NCBI GenBank assembly: GCA_009746045.1
Contig: RPFO01001786.1
Coordinates: forward strand, 1-53,317
Source: Mesostigma viride
Lineage: Eukaryota; Streptophyta; Mesostigmatophyceae; Mesostigmatales; Mesostigmataceae
Reading direction: 5' to 3'
Length of the DNA: 53,317 bases
The stretch's first letter is position 1, and each line of letters starts with the position of its first letter. A program made the position numbers and the translations under genes. This document shows positions 24,589-33,718 of this stretch, one piece after another. Below the pieces are notes generated by a model. That model did no database searches. It saw nothing but the letters and a program-made list of their open reading frames with translations, and was not told the origin of the DNA.

Positions 24589-25736
24589 ATGATGGATCCG
24601 TACTGGCCGTACCCGCCGGAGGAAAGACTTCCGGGAAACATACTCTACAAAATGCTGTCCGGCACCGCGAACGTCGGAAAGAAAGCGCTCGGATGGGTCC
24701 GAGGCAGCGTCGGGGCGTGCGCGAGCGGAATCGGGAAAACGCTCACGAGAGAGCAAATCGAGCGGCTCGTGGTCACTCTGTACAAGGAACTCCCGGCCGC
24801 GTTCATCAAAAAGACGCCGACGCCGACCCTTTGCATTCTCGTCGGCGACGAAGTCGTCGGCCGCCTTCTCATGAACATGTGCAAGCAGGCACTGCAAGGC
24901 AGCCCGGACGCGCACGAACGTCTCGTCCATATCGCGTTCATGTTGACGAAGACGTCCAAGGACGTGCTTTTCCGCATCCCGAAAGAGTACCTTTGCGAGA
25001 TCATTTCGCGGGCCACGAACACCACGCAGAGGGTCGCCATGTTGCAGAACACGGTCGACTTTCACAAGAAGTTCGGCAACGAGGATTTCCGCGATCTCGG
25101 AATGCGGGCCGGCCGGGCGTTCGCCAACGAGGCGGGAGACGGGCCTTACGACATGCAGGGCGGGCGGGGGGGCGGGGGGAGGGGAGGCATGCCGATGTTC
25201 GTGAACAACGTGTACCCTCGCGGCCCGATTCGACGCGGGAACGCCGGCGGCGGGGGAACGCGGCTGTGTATTTCAACGCGCCTCCGAACCAGAACCCGTG
25301 GACGCATTACGGCGGCCAGGCGCGCACCGCACACCAAGCGGCGTGTTGTCAGGTGGTGCAGTCCGCGGTCAACAACGCGCACCGGATGCGCGCGGAAAGC
25401 ATCGCGGGGGCCTTGAACCCGTACACGAAGGTGGGAAAGACCGAGGAACCTTCGCCGGGCGTGCCTGGTTCTTCGAAGGACGGGAACGCGTTGAGGGGGG
25501 ACAAGGTGTTCGGCCCGGGGTACTTGTGGGGCGGATTGGTCTACGATGAGCCCCCTCCACCTCCACCTGCATCGACCGCACCTCCACCTCCACCTTCACC
25601 GAAAGCACCGGGAGCACCGGCTAGGCCGCCTTCCCCACCAGGGGGCGGGGCGAGTGGCTCCGGTGGAGGGTTACAGCGGAAGATATTGTCGGGGATGCAA
25701 TTAAAGATTTACCGGAACGGACCAAGAAAATGTTAA
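24589..25736 (+). CDS. Pro/Gly-rich C-terminal hypothetical protein (frame break)
   Basis: Starts ATG 24589. The first 190 residues are helical and well ordered, then a Gly/Arg stretch. At the G5 run 25252-25256 coding character moves to the next frame (YFNAPPNQNPWTHYGGQ), which continues through a proline-rich linker with PPPPPP blocks and Gly/Ser repeats to TAA at 25736. One added G would give about 382 residues. The A/T-richer broken stretch right after it may have been part of the same protein. A virion protein is possible; no family recognised. Confidence 0.6.
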
Positions 25737-25859
25737 AGGCTATGTGGACAGCGTGCTGGTGTACGGCCATTATCGCGGAAACACAAAGGAATACTTGTCT
25801 GATGCTTTGGAAAAGGATCTGGAAAGCAAGGAATCCCACAAGCGACTATTAAACGAGTA

Positions 25860-26327
25860 GTGGAAGAAGTCGAGGGGGTTTTGGATAGTGTGAAGAATTT
25901 TGGAGGTTTAGTGGGGAATATACCTGTAACGATGGGAGAAGCCGCAAAGGCACGTGAATGGAGGTTGACAAACCTTGACCGCAAACCGGGTATCACGAAG
26001 GAACAGCTTGACGACCTGATGAAATACGCGCATGGACCCAGTGGACCACATGAAAGGGCGTTACGGTTGGGGTACTTGTTTGAGGAGAAAACGCGTTTAC
26101 GCGATCATCCAGAAGAGCTTAAGAAGGTCTCAGATTTGTACAATGAATTGTTCAAGGAGACGGAAATAAAACCAGTCGAACCAGACATGTTAGACGATAG
26201 AGCACGGGAATATGGCGGAAAGGCAGCTCATTACTTGAATATATTGGCAAGTGATGATGACTTTCCAGCACTTCGTACAAATTTGAGAAGTCTAGCGGGG
26301 ATTTGCATAAGATACCAAGATGGATGA
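25860..26327 (+). pseudogene. Largest open piece of a broken, A/T-richer coding stretch
   Basis: 155 codons from a GTG with no ATG nearby, clearly protein-like (helical, charged). Coding-like sequence extends upstream in two other frames (about 25680-25857) and downstream in a third (about 26300-26392), then into the gene at 26395. At least four frame changes in 700 bases suggest decay or a badly resolved segment. Codon use (GAA, AAA, ATA, GGA) differs from the GC-rich genes on both sides. No family recognised. Confidence 0.5.
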
Positions 26328-26394
26328 TCTACACAGACGACAGTGCGGGCAAGATGTATGATAGCGGAAACTCAACAAGAAAAGCAGCTGACAG

Positions 26395-26781
26395 GTGTTT
26401 TCTAATGTCCTACCGCGATTCATATCGGACTTAAAAAAACAGGCAACGGAGGATGATATCAATCAGAAGGAACTGGAAGCAGTAGGTCTACTTACGGCAA
26501 TACAAATAGGCGACAGAGCGGGGCTAGGGACCCAAGCGGAGGAGTTGCGCGATAGAGTGACGATATTAGCAGATGTCATGAGGGACAAATTGAAACGTGC
26601 AAAATCTGCAACCGCGTCGCAAAAGCGCGTCCGTCGTACGGCCCCGCACAAGGCCCGCGCCAAAACCGTGAAGAAGAAAGCCCCCGCCCAGAAGAAGGCC
26701 GCGCCCAGGAAGAAAAAGGAAGCCGCCGCCTCCCGCCCCCACTGTCTGGGCGTCAACTCCAAGTCGATTTTCTGCGGCTAA
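26395..26781 (+). CDS. Lys/Ala-rich tailed protein, possibly C-terminal piece
   Basis: Open from a stop at 26389-26391 and read from GTG 26395; there is no early ATG, so it may be the end of the broken stretch before it. The first 65 residues are helical and from A/T-richer DNA. From about 26610 the base composition turns GC-rich and the protein becomes a histone H1-like KKKAPAQKKAAPRKKK tail, ending with a Cys-containing HCLGVNSKSIFCG. The tail suggests nucleic-acid binding. Confidence 0.5.
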   Translation: MFSNVLPRFISDLKKQATEDDINQKELEAVGLLTAIQIGDRAGLGTQAEELRDRVTILADVMRDKLKRAKSATASQKRVRRTAPHKARAKTVKKKAPAQKKAAPRKKKEAAASRPHCLGVNSKSIFCG

Positions 26782-26833
26782 AACGGCCGACAAATTGTGT
26801 GCGACCACTGTATCCTCGTCCCCGTCCCGTCCC

Positions 26834-27427
26834 ATGGAGTCGTCGGCGCTGATCACGTGCCCGTCGTGTGGCAAGCAAAAGGCGCCGGAGGGGTTCAACA
26901 ACCGCAGTCTCCGCCTCCACGGGCCGTGCAGAGAATGCCGCGCGGAGGATAACAAGAAGTTCAAGGCATCCAAGGAGGGATATTTTCGTCACCTCATCCG
27001 AAATCTCGCGACCGCGCGCAAAAAGTCCGCGCGCAAAACCTCTCTTTCCATCTCGCTGTTCGTCCGCGATCTCGTGGAAATCTGGGAAACCCAAGGGGGG
27101 AAGTGCGCCATCACGGGGATCAACATGACGCACGGGCCGGACGCCGAAGTCCCCGGCCGTTCGGCGGTCATTGACGTCATCGATCCTTCTAGAGAGATCT
27201 CCAGATCCAACGTGCGGCTCGTGTGCAGGAAGGTCAAGCGGATGAAGGGGAATGACGACGTCGAATCGTTCCGAAACTTCTGCGCTTTGGTCGCAAAGGC
27301 TTCCGACGACGCGGCGCTGGACGGTACGGACTTCGAGTTTGACACCGCCGACATGGAAGATGACGTGGAAGAACCAGGAGCGTCCACGAGACAAAGGTGG
27401 GCCGACGAGGAGGAAGAAACGGTATAA
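26834..27427 (+). CDS. HNH-type endonuclease with zinc-ribbon N-terminus
   Basis: I start at ATG 26834. CPSCGK near residue 9 and CRECR near 36 form an N-terminal zinc ribbon. The core CAITGINMTHG, then VIDVIDPSREISRSN and VRLVCRKVKRMKG, matches the HNH-like family of phages and large viruses in which the first His of the motif is often D/R. The Asn and the final Lys are present. The acidic C-terminus overlaps the promoter of the next gene. DNA cleavage is inferred by family. Confidence 0.65.
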   Translation: MESSALITCPSCGKQKAPEGFNNRSLRLHGPCRECRAEDNKKFKASKEGYFRHLIRNLATARKKSARKTSLSISLFVRDLVEIWETQGGKCAITGINMTHGPDAEVPGRSAVIDVIDPSREISRSNVRLVCRKVKRMKGNDDVESFRNFCALVAKASDDAALDGTDFEFDTADMEDDVEEPGASTRQRWADEEEETV

Positions 27428-27429
27428 AA
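27423..27429 (+). promoter_or_regulatory. TATA box of the ssDNA-binding protein gene
   Basis: TATAAAA lying across the stop codon (TAA) of the HNH gene, 68 bases before ATG 27497. Same TATAAAA as in the KilA-N promoters. Confidence 0.5.
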
Positions 27430-27496
27430 CCCGGGAGCCTCCAAGTTTTCGTCAAACGACTCCCACTCTTCCTCCACCCACTCCTCTTGATCCGCC

Positions 27497-28219
27497 ATGG
27501 CGTCCACCGTGGTTCTGTTCGATGACTTCGACGTCAACAAAGTCCTGTACAAAGACCCCAAGAGAACCGGGAGGGGGCAAGCCGGCCCGGGCGCTCTCTC
27601 GGCCTTCATGTCCTACGGCGTCGAAGGCACGCCGGTCCGCATCCAGACCCCTCGCATGCGTGCCCCGTTCGGCATCAGCTTTTTCGAGCCCAAGAACGGC
27701 CAAGGCGACAAGAAGTACACGCTCGACCTGTCCTTCGACGGGTTCGCGAACGAGGGCACCGACTCGGCCACCTTTTACGAGATGTGGACCGGGCTCGACA
27801 CCCGCAACAAGCAGCAATCGTTCCAAAAGTGCGTGGAATGGTTCGGCAAGCGGATGAGCGAAGAGCTCGTGGAAGAGCTCTACACGTCGGCCGTCAAGCA
27901 ATCCAAGAAGGAGGAATACCCTCCGACTCTCAAGTGCAACGTCCCGTGCCGCGACGGCCACTTCCAGACGCGCTTCTTCGACGAGGAGAAGCGGCCGGCC
28001 ACCTTCGCGGACGTCCAGAAGGGCTGCGAGGTGCAAGCCATCCTCGAGGTCTCCCGTATGTGGTTCATGGACAAGCAGTTCGGCTGCACGCCGGTCGTGC
28101 AGTCCCTCCAGTTCTTCCCCTCCACTCGCATGCCCGACGGGTACTGCTTCGTGGACAGGGACAGGGACCAGGCGTCCGACGAGGAGCCGGGCCCGAAGAG
28201 GTCGCGCTCGGACGATTAA
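27497..28219 (+). CDS. gp2.5-like single-stranded DNA-binding protein
   Basis: 240 residues starting in GCCATGG. Contains RIQTPRMRAPFGISFF followed by KKYTLDLSF, a phrase typical of the T7 gp2.5-like OB-fold SSB family described in nucleocytoplasmic viruses, and ends in an acidic tail (DEEPGPK then RSRSDD), as SSBs commonly do for partner contact. It would coat ssDNA during replication and recombination. An AATAAA follows the stop at 28259. Confidence 0.75.
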   Translation: MASTVVLFDDFDVNKVLYKDPKRTGRGQAGPGALSAFMSYGVEGTPVRIQTPRMRAPFGISFFEPKNGQGDKKYTLDLSFDGFANEGTDSATFYEMWTGLDTRNKQQSFQKCVEWFGKRMSEELVEELYTSAVKQSKKEEYPPTLKCNVPCRDGHFQTRFFDEEKRPATFADVQKGCEVQAILEVSRMWFMDKQFGCTPVVQSLQFFPSTRMPDGYCFVDRDRDQASDEEPGPKRSRSDD

Positions 28220-28258
28220 GAATGGACCGGGTCTAAATGAACTATGTAACTGGTGTCT

Positions 28259-28264
28259 AATAAA
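28259..28264 (+). terminator. Possible polyadenylation signal after the SSB gene
   Basis: AATAAA 40 bases after the SSB stop codon, in an A/T-rich spacer before the next start at 28307. Confidence 0.4.
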
Positions 28265-28306
28265 GATTAATTTCATGCATTATCATATCAAACTCGTACA
28301 TCCAAC

Positions 28307-28735
28307 ATGCAACTAGACAGTTCCGTGAAAGCTCTCCTCGTAGGTTCGTCCGCGCCGTTGACCGCACTGTTGCCCGCGTATATGGCCGCGATCCGTTCGT
28401 TCGCAGGAGAGGGGGCGGCGGTATCCGTAGGCACGGAGTGGGTCCTATTCATGGTGACGCTGCTGCTAGGATTCGGAAACCTCGCGGCCGTGCGCTGGTC
28501 TCGAAGCTTCGACGAAAATATATCCAGCGAACGGAAGTTTCTAGTGACCGGCGCGGCGTGCGGATTCGTGATCGGTCTCCTGGTCGCCAGTTCCGGCTTC
28601 CACGTGGCCGTCTTCCCCGACTGGTCCATCGTGGGCCATTTAGCGACCATCGCAGCGTCCACCGCGGCGTACGCGTCCTTGTTCCACTTCGTCTTGAGGC
28701 CATTAGACGCCCTCATGGACCAGGTGTGTCCTTGA
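28307..28735 (+). CDS. Four-span membrane protein (142 aa)
   Basis: ATG 28307. Hydrophobic segments near residues 9-30, 42-61 (TEWVLFMVTLLLGFGNLAAV), 79-97 and 108-129. Short loops. No family recognised; likely a virion or host membrane component. Confidence 0.6.
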   Translation: MQLDSSVKALLVGSSAPLTALLPAYMAAIRSFAGEGAAVSVGTEWVLFMVTLLLGFGNLAAVRWSRSFDENISSERKFLVTGAACGFVIGLLVASSGFHVAVFPDWSIVGHLATIAASTAAYASLFHFVLRPLDALMDQVCP

Positions 28736-28791
28736 AGCTCGTTTCGCGCTCGAGGATTCAAATCACACCGCTACGGTAGCGCGAGGACGCC

Positions 28792-29238
28792 ATGAACGCG
28801 ATCGGTATCTGCTTGCGGATCGTGTACGCTGCTAGATCGGTCCCAAAATCCCAAAGGTGGCTAAAGAGAGTGGCGAAAGAGAGAGGAATCCGCATCCAGC
28901 ACGCAGGGAACGGAGGCGAGAAACAGCTCGTGTCCTTCACGGGCCGCACGTACTTCGTCGACGGGTTCACGATGGACACGGATCCGCCCACCGTGTTCGA
29001 ATACCACGGCGATTTCTGGCACGGAAACCCGGATAAGTACGGTTTTTTTGAAATGCATCCGTTGAAGAAGCGCTGCCACGGAGAACTCTACATCCGGACG
29101 AAGAGAAAGGAACAAGAGATCCTGAACATGGGTTTCGCGCTAGAAACGAGGTGGGAGTGCGAGGACGAAGGCCTCCCTCCGCCCGATTGGAAAGTCCCAC
29201 CCGATTTCCCTCTCCACCCAAGAAAAATGTCGTATTAA
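28792..29238 (+). CDS. Vsr/restriction-fold endonuclease-like protein (148 aa)
   Basis: ATG 28792. The core YFVDGFTMD then VFEYHGDFWHGNPDKY resembles the Asp, then Glu-x-His and FWHGNP motif of very-short-patch-repair-like endonucleases found scattered in large viruses and phages. R/K-rich helices surround it. It would nick or cut DNA; whether it is a homing enzyme or repair factor is unknown. No adjacent intron is visible. Confidence 0.6.
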   Translation: MNAIGICLRIVYAARSVPKSQRWLKRVAKERGIRIQHAGNGGEKQLVSFTGRTYFVDGFTMDTDPPTVFEYHGDFWHGNPDKYGFFEMHPLKKRCHGELYIRTKRKEQEILNMGFALETRWECEDEGLPPPDWKVPPDFPLHPRKMSY

Positions 29239-29258
29239 CATTATACAGTAGCAGACTC

Positions 29259-29954
29259 ATGGCGGCACCGTATTGCAACGCACCCCAGTCCAGGCCGGAC
29301 AGCTACATCGGGGCCAGGGAACGCCCACAGGTGTTTCCTGAGCTGTGTGGCGACCCGGAGTTCGAGACTCTTCGCTCGGCCCAGCAGTTGGGCACCGAGA
29401 CCAAGCTGATCCCCTCGGACGAGTACGACAACGCGTATGGAATCGACACCCGCGCGGCTCCCCGTCTCGCCCAGTTCGGGAGCGGGTTCGACGCTCAAAT
29501 GCAGTTCGCCAAGGACCTCATGCCTTCCAAGGAGGACGTCGTCAGCGCCATGCTGAAACAGTCCGAGGGCGTGCTGGCCGTCACGAGCAACCGCAAGGAC
29601 CTGCCGTTCACGGGCATCCAGACGCTCCGTGAGTACATCCCCATCCCCCTGAACCTTGGCATGTTTGGACAGATGAACCTGGCCTCCACCGGCGCGCTAG
29701 GCAGCGTGAAGCTCGACAACCAGTCCGGGTGCACGTGCGGCGCCGCGAACCCTGCCGGGTTCTCCGTACCCCCGACCATGGCCTACGACCCGCGGTACCA
29801 GGCGCCCACGTGGGCAGAGGCGGAGACCACGGTCTTCTCGATGCCTCCCGTAAATTCGGCCACGTCGCTCGGTATGATGGGCGAGTCCGGCCGTCCCGCT
29901 CCGAACACGTTTTATGGCGCTCCCGGCATGAACACGGATCTCGCTGGGCTGTGA
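29259..29954 (+). CDS. Hypothetical, possibly virion protein (231 aa)
   Basis: I choose ATG 29259 (MAAPYCNAPQ), preceded by TTATACAG; the frame is open further upstream only with a non-ATG start. The protein is rich in Gly, Pro, Ser and Asn in its second half, with CTCG near the middle, and has no membrane segment. The composition is like that of some structural proteins. No family recognised. Confidence 0.6.
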   Translation: MAAPYCNAPQSRPDSYIGARERPQVFPELCGDPEFETLRSAQQLGTETKLIPSDEYDNAYGIDTRAAPRLAQFGSGFDAQMQFAKDLMPSKEDVVSAMLKQSEGVLAVTSNRKDLPFTGIQTLREYIPIPLNLGMFGQMNLASTGALGSVKLDNQSGCTCGAANPAGFSVPPTMAYDPRYQAPTWAEAETTVFSMPPVNSATSLGMMGESGRPAPNTFYGAPGMNTDLAGL

Positions 29955-30014
29955 GGCGCGTTTCGCGGTCTCGTTAAAAAATATCCGTTCTAGACACCGG
30001 ACGGCGGCTTCGAA

Positions 30015-30491
30015 ATGGACGGGGCCGTGGAATTGGAAGAGTGGCGCAACAAGATGCGTTCCATGACGTCCGAATTCATCGAGGTGGACGACGCGTTGAA
30101 GACGACGTCCAAAGACCTCGCTCCTCTGCGTAAGCGCAAGAAGGCGTTGCAGGAGGACATCCTGGCGTCCATGATCCGAGCCGGTGTGGACGCGTGCAAT
30201 ATCACCGGGAGGGACGACAAGCTCTTGGTGAAGACCAGGAAGAAGAAGACGCCGCTGAAGGACGTCCTCCCCGACCGCCTTCTTCAGTTCTTCGGCGGAG
30301 ACGGGGAGAAGGCCGAAGCGTGCATGCGCGTCATCATGGAACCTCACGTGGAGGAGGTCAAGGCGCTGGCCCGCGTGTCCAAACGCAAGCGCAAGGCCGC
30401 GGAGTCGGCCGAAGAAGAAGAACCTCCTGCCCCCGAAGAGGAGGACAACCCCGTCGAGGACGAGGAAGAGGAAGAAGAGGACGACTCGTAG
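30015..30491 (+). CDS. Helical basic protein with long acidic tail (158 aa)
   Basis: ATG 30015. N-terminal helix-turn-helix-like 100 residues (PLRKRKKALQEDILASMI) with a GRDDKLLVKTRKKKTP basic strand, then a Glu/Asp tail of about 30 residues. The helix plus basic strand layout is common among small conserved proteins of algal giant viruses. The acidic tail may mimic DNA or bind basic proteins. Function unknown. Confidence 0.65.
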   Translation: MDGAVELEEWRNKMRSMTSEFIEVDDALKTTSKDLAPLRKRKKALQEDILASMIRAGVDACNITGRDDKLLVKTRKKKTPLKDVLPDRLLQFFGGDGEKAEACMRVIMEPHVEEVKALARVSKRKRKAAESAEEEEPPAPEEEDNPVEDEEEEEEDDS

Positions 30492-30634
30492 AAAGCGTTC
30501 TCCTTGCGCATGTCGCTCACGAAAAAATGGATCCCGGACTCCGGCTTGTTGTAGAAACTCCCATACGCGTCGATCCACTCCCCGGACCAGGGAAGGACGG
30601 CGATGTTGTTGTGTACCGGATGACAATAACTCAT
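30344..30634 (-). CDS. Doubtful small protein with poly-Ser end
   Basis: From ATG 30634. The first 50 residues (containing HNNIAVLPWSGEWIDAYGSF) look protein-like and lie in otherwise unused DNA. The remainder is simply the antisense of the acidic tail of the gene at 30015 and reads as a serine run. If real, the gene probably ends near 30492 through an unseen frame change. Confidence 0.3.
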   Translation of the reverse strand: MSYCHPVHNNIAVLPWSGEWIDAYGSFYNKPESGIHFFVSDMRKENAFYESSSSSSSSSSTGLSSSSGAGGSSSSADSAALRLRLDTRASALTSST

Positions 30635-30706
30635 GACGAATGATTCTTTATGGATATGATAATAAAAATCTCGCTCGTTCAATGACTTGTGTTTAAAAAC
30701 TCTGGC

Positions 30707-31617
30707 ATGTGTACACGCACGACCATGGACTGCGCCGATTGCTCGCGGGTCGTCCAAGTGTCGTCGGACGATCTGCAATGTCACCTGTGCATGGGCGTGC
30801 TATCGAACCCGGTAGTGGTAGAATGCAGGACGCGGACAGAGGGCGGCAAGTGCGAGGCGGTCGTATGTCACAAGCCGTGCTTCAGCGAGCTCGTTTCGAG
30901 GCAGAAACGCCGCGGAGGAATCGTGGCCCCGGTCACGGGCAAGTGCATTCTGTGCAGGGCTCCGTGGCATCGGTACAAGTATCAGCACCTAATCACGTTA
31001 GGACGCATCACGGCTTTGGTACGTCGAAAGTGCATCAACTGGGAACGGGGATGCACGTTCGAGGGTTCCTCTGATGATGTGTTGAAGCACAGGGCCGGGG
31101 GCGGGTGTCCGCAAGAGAAAATCGACTGCCCGAACCGCTGTCACGGATGCACTGCCTCGTTCCTCCGCAAGGACCTGGTGGACCACAAGCTCGCGTGCGA
31201 GCACTTCCCCTGCCGCTTCTTCCTCGACGGGGACGGCTGCAAACACGTGGGGAAATACACGGACCTCGTTTTGCACGAGACGACCTGCTCCTTCGCGACC
31301 CTATCCTGTCGCGCGCTGATCAACTGCGGCCGGGTGCAGCACGGGATATGGTCGAACGTGAACGATAACAACTCGATGCGGTGGGACCTCTGCGAGGCAG
31401 GGAAGGACTACCACGTCTTGCCCGAGGACGAGGAAGGGGGGACGACGAGGAAGACGGGGAGGACGAGGACGAGGAAGAGGGAGAGGAAGAGGAAACCGAG
31501 GGCGAGAGTTCGGCCGCGAACAACTCCCGGTCTCTCGGCAGCGCCGCACTTATCGTGAACAGGTCGGACATCCCCGCTCGCTCGTTTATATCCATCGAGA
31601 ACGTGTCGCTCCATTGA
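30707..31617 (+). CDS. RING plus TRAF-type zinc-finger protein (frame break)
   Basis: ATG 30707 or 30725. A RING-like module (CHLC, VVCHKPC, CILCRAPW) is followed by TRAF-type C2HC fingers (CINWERGC with KH, CPNRCHGC, DHKLACEHFPC, HETTC). This is the arrangement of TRAF-family E3 ligases without the meprin/TRAF domain. At the G6 run 31436-31441 the frame changes: the neighbouring frame gives a D/E-rich tail ending at 31617, more plausible than the Arg-rich run printed. Likely acts on host signalling or ubiquitin; inferred. Confidence 0.7.
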
Positions 31618-31669
31618 AGAGCCGCGTCACCTCGCCGATAAAACAAATGGGGACGTGTGATGAGTGAAG

Positions 31670-32372
31670 ATGTCTTCCACGACGTCGACTCTGCTTCCCG
31701 GGAACTCGACGGTGGTGGGAGATCTGGAAGTGAAGGGGAAAATCACAGCGGATTACGTGTACTCGCGCCACGGGTTCCAGATTTCCGAGCATCCCGTGTG
31801 GGATGACATGCGGACGCCGCTGTCCGAAGTGACCGTGCAGGGCGACAACCCCCCACGAACGTTTTGGTCACCAACCTCGGCGGCGGGGCCAACACCGCCA
31901 AGCTCCAGGTTGTCGAGTTTGGAAGCTCCAACCCGCAGCCAAAGGAGATTTCATCCACATACAGACTCCTCACGCGTGGAAAGAGGGCACGGATCTAAAG
32001 CCTCATGTTCACATCATGAAATCCGGCACGGCGACTGGCAACGTAAAGTTCGGGCTCGAGTATTCGTGGGCGAACGTCGGAGATCCGTTCCCCACACCGA
32101 CGACCGTGTATATCTGCAATTCTACCAGTCTCACTGCTGCAGATCAATACAAGCATCTCATATGTAGTCGCACGACGCCTCTGGGAACAGACTCGTGCGT
32201 AATATCCGGTGCGGGAAAGAGGGACTCGTCCATGTTAATGATGCGTCTGTTTCGGAACTATAACGACGTGGATGACACGCTACAAGAGCCGGTGTGGGCT
32301 CTGGAATTCGACATTCACTATCAAGTGGACACCTTTGGCAGCTGGTACGAGTATCCTCCCCCCGGCGTTTAA
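31670..32372 (+). CDS. Structural-type beta-rich protein (two frame breaks)
   Basis: Starts ATG 31670. An N-terminal stretch with VVGDLEVKGKITADYVYS, like phage and algal-virus tail or fibre proteins, then a break at the C6 run 31849-31854 and another near 31932-31936. The last part (first ATG at 32016) has HVHIMKSGTATGN and EYSWANVGDPFP, a beta-rich domain seen in virion surface proteins of marine viruses. I infer one gene of about 234 residues. Confidence 0.55.
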
Positions 32373-32404
32373 AAATATTCAGTTGGATTTAGTAGGTCGG
32401 AGTA

Positions 32405-33688
32405 ATGTCTGGAAGCGCTAGGTGCAAATCCATAGAGATCAATTCCGTGACGGGAAACGATTACGTCCTTTCTGCGGAAGATGGCGCCTTCCGCATCGTC
32501 TCCAAAGACCCCGCAACGTCCTTGGAGACGGCCATCGTCACGACGAGCGCGGAAGGGGCCACAACCATCCTTGGAAGTCTAACGGTCACGAACGGGTTCG
32601 CGATATACGGTCACGAACTCAACGACCTACAGGATTGGACGAACTGGACGCCGGCTCTTGCGTCTCTATATACGCGTAATGTAACGATTCGAACCGCTAA
32701 GTTTATGGTAATAAACAAGCTCGTGACCCTTCAATTGGATGCAGATGTCCATGTAGGCCCTCTGGCGAACTGGCGTTTCGAGAACAGCGCGGCGGACGAC
32801 GGACCGAACGCGTACACGGGCAGTTTGCGAGGGTCGAGCACGTACGATAGCACCGTATTTAACGTAGGCTCGAGGTCTCTCAAGGTCTCGGACAGCACGG
32901 GGGGGTTCGACATCGATCACGCGGCTCTGAAGACGGTTCTTGCGTCCGACTTCTCGATATCGTGCAGGTTCTATACGAGCAACAACACCACACAGAACCA
33001 AGTCCTTTTGTCGGTCGGGAACTTGACGTTCCATTTAGTGTACAATTACAACGGAAACGGGAAGCTGTGTCTGTTTGATAGAGGAAACGACGTGACGTCC
33101 ACGTCCGCCACATGGACGCCGGTTTCCAGCAAATGGTATCACGTGATTGTCACTCGACAGAACGGGCTCGTTTCGATGCACGCCGCCCTGACAGCGACGG
33201 AATGGGCGTCGTTCACGTCCCTGGCGGTGTCCACCAACCCAGGAGGGTCGGTCCAGGTACCCACTGGGACGTTGCGCATTGGCCAGAGAAGCGGGACGAG
33301 CGAATACATGAACGGGTATATTGACGATTTTGCGATCTACGAGTCCGCACTGAACGCGGAATTTCTGAGCAGGTTGGGAGGAAAGTCAGCCTCTGCCACC
33401 GGGGTGTACGAAGTAAGCTTGGGATTGCCGGACGGGCTGACGCCGGCGACCGTCGCGAGTTCGCGTTTCACTGTCACGAAGACGACGGGGACGAACACAC
33501 TTCACAGCTGGGTCACGGAGAACTCGGGGTTGGTGTTTTATATAAATAACGACGTCGCGGTTCGAGGCAACGCCGAAGCGGAAGCCGTGATCGACCCTTC
33601 GTCCGGAAACGTGGTATCCGTCCGAACGGAACATCTGCTGCCCGGGACGTGGACCATCAGAGGGAACGTCACGTACGTGAAGGCGTGA
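32405..33688 (+). CDS. LamG/concanavalin-like virion surface protein (427 aa)
   Basis: ATG 32405. The N-terminal 60 residues resemble the head of the preceding protein (ILGSLTVTNGFAIYG). From about residue 120 a concanavalin A/LamG-type fold is suggested by NWRFENSAADDG, SFSISC-like strands, KWYHVIVTRQNG and GYIDDFAIYESAL, as in pentraxin/LamG domains. A C-terminal beta domain follows. Likely a fibre or attachment protein binding carbohydrate; this is inferred from fold and context. Confidence 0.7.
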   Translation: MSGSARCKSIEINSVTGNDYVLSAEDGAFRIVSKDPATSLETAIVTTSAEGATTILGSLTVTNGFAIYGHELNDLQDWTNWTPALASLYTRNVTIRTAKFMVINKLVTLQLDADVHVGPLANWRFENSAADDGPNAYTGSLRGSSTYDSTVFNVGSRSLKVSDSTGGFDIDHAALKTVLASDFSISCRFYTSNNTTQNQVLLSVGNLTFHLVYNYNGNGKLCLFDRGNDVTSTSATWTPVSSKWYHVIVTRQNGLVSMHAALTATEWASFTSLAVSTNPGGSVQVPTGTLRIGQRSGTSEYMNGYIDDFAIYESALNAEFLSRLGGKSASATGVYEVSLGLPDGLTPATVASSRFTVTKTTGTNTLHSWVTENSGLVFYINNDVAVRGNAEAEAVIDPSSGNVVSVRTEHLLPGTWTIRGNVTYVKA

Positions 33689-33718
33689 GGCTCGAGTGAC
33701 AAGAGGCTTAAAAAGTGT

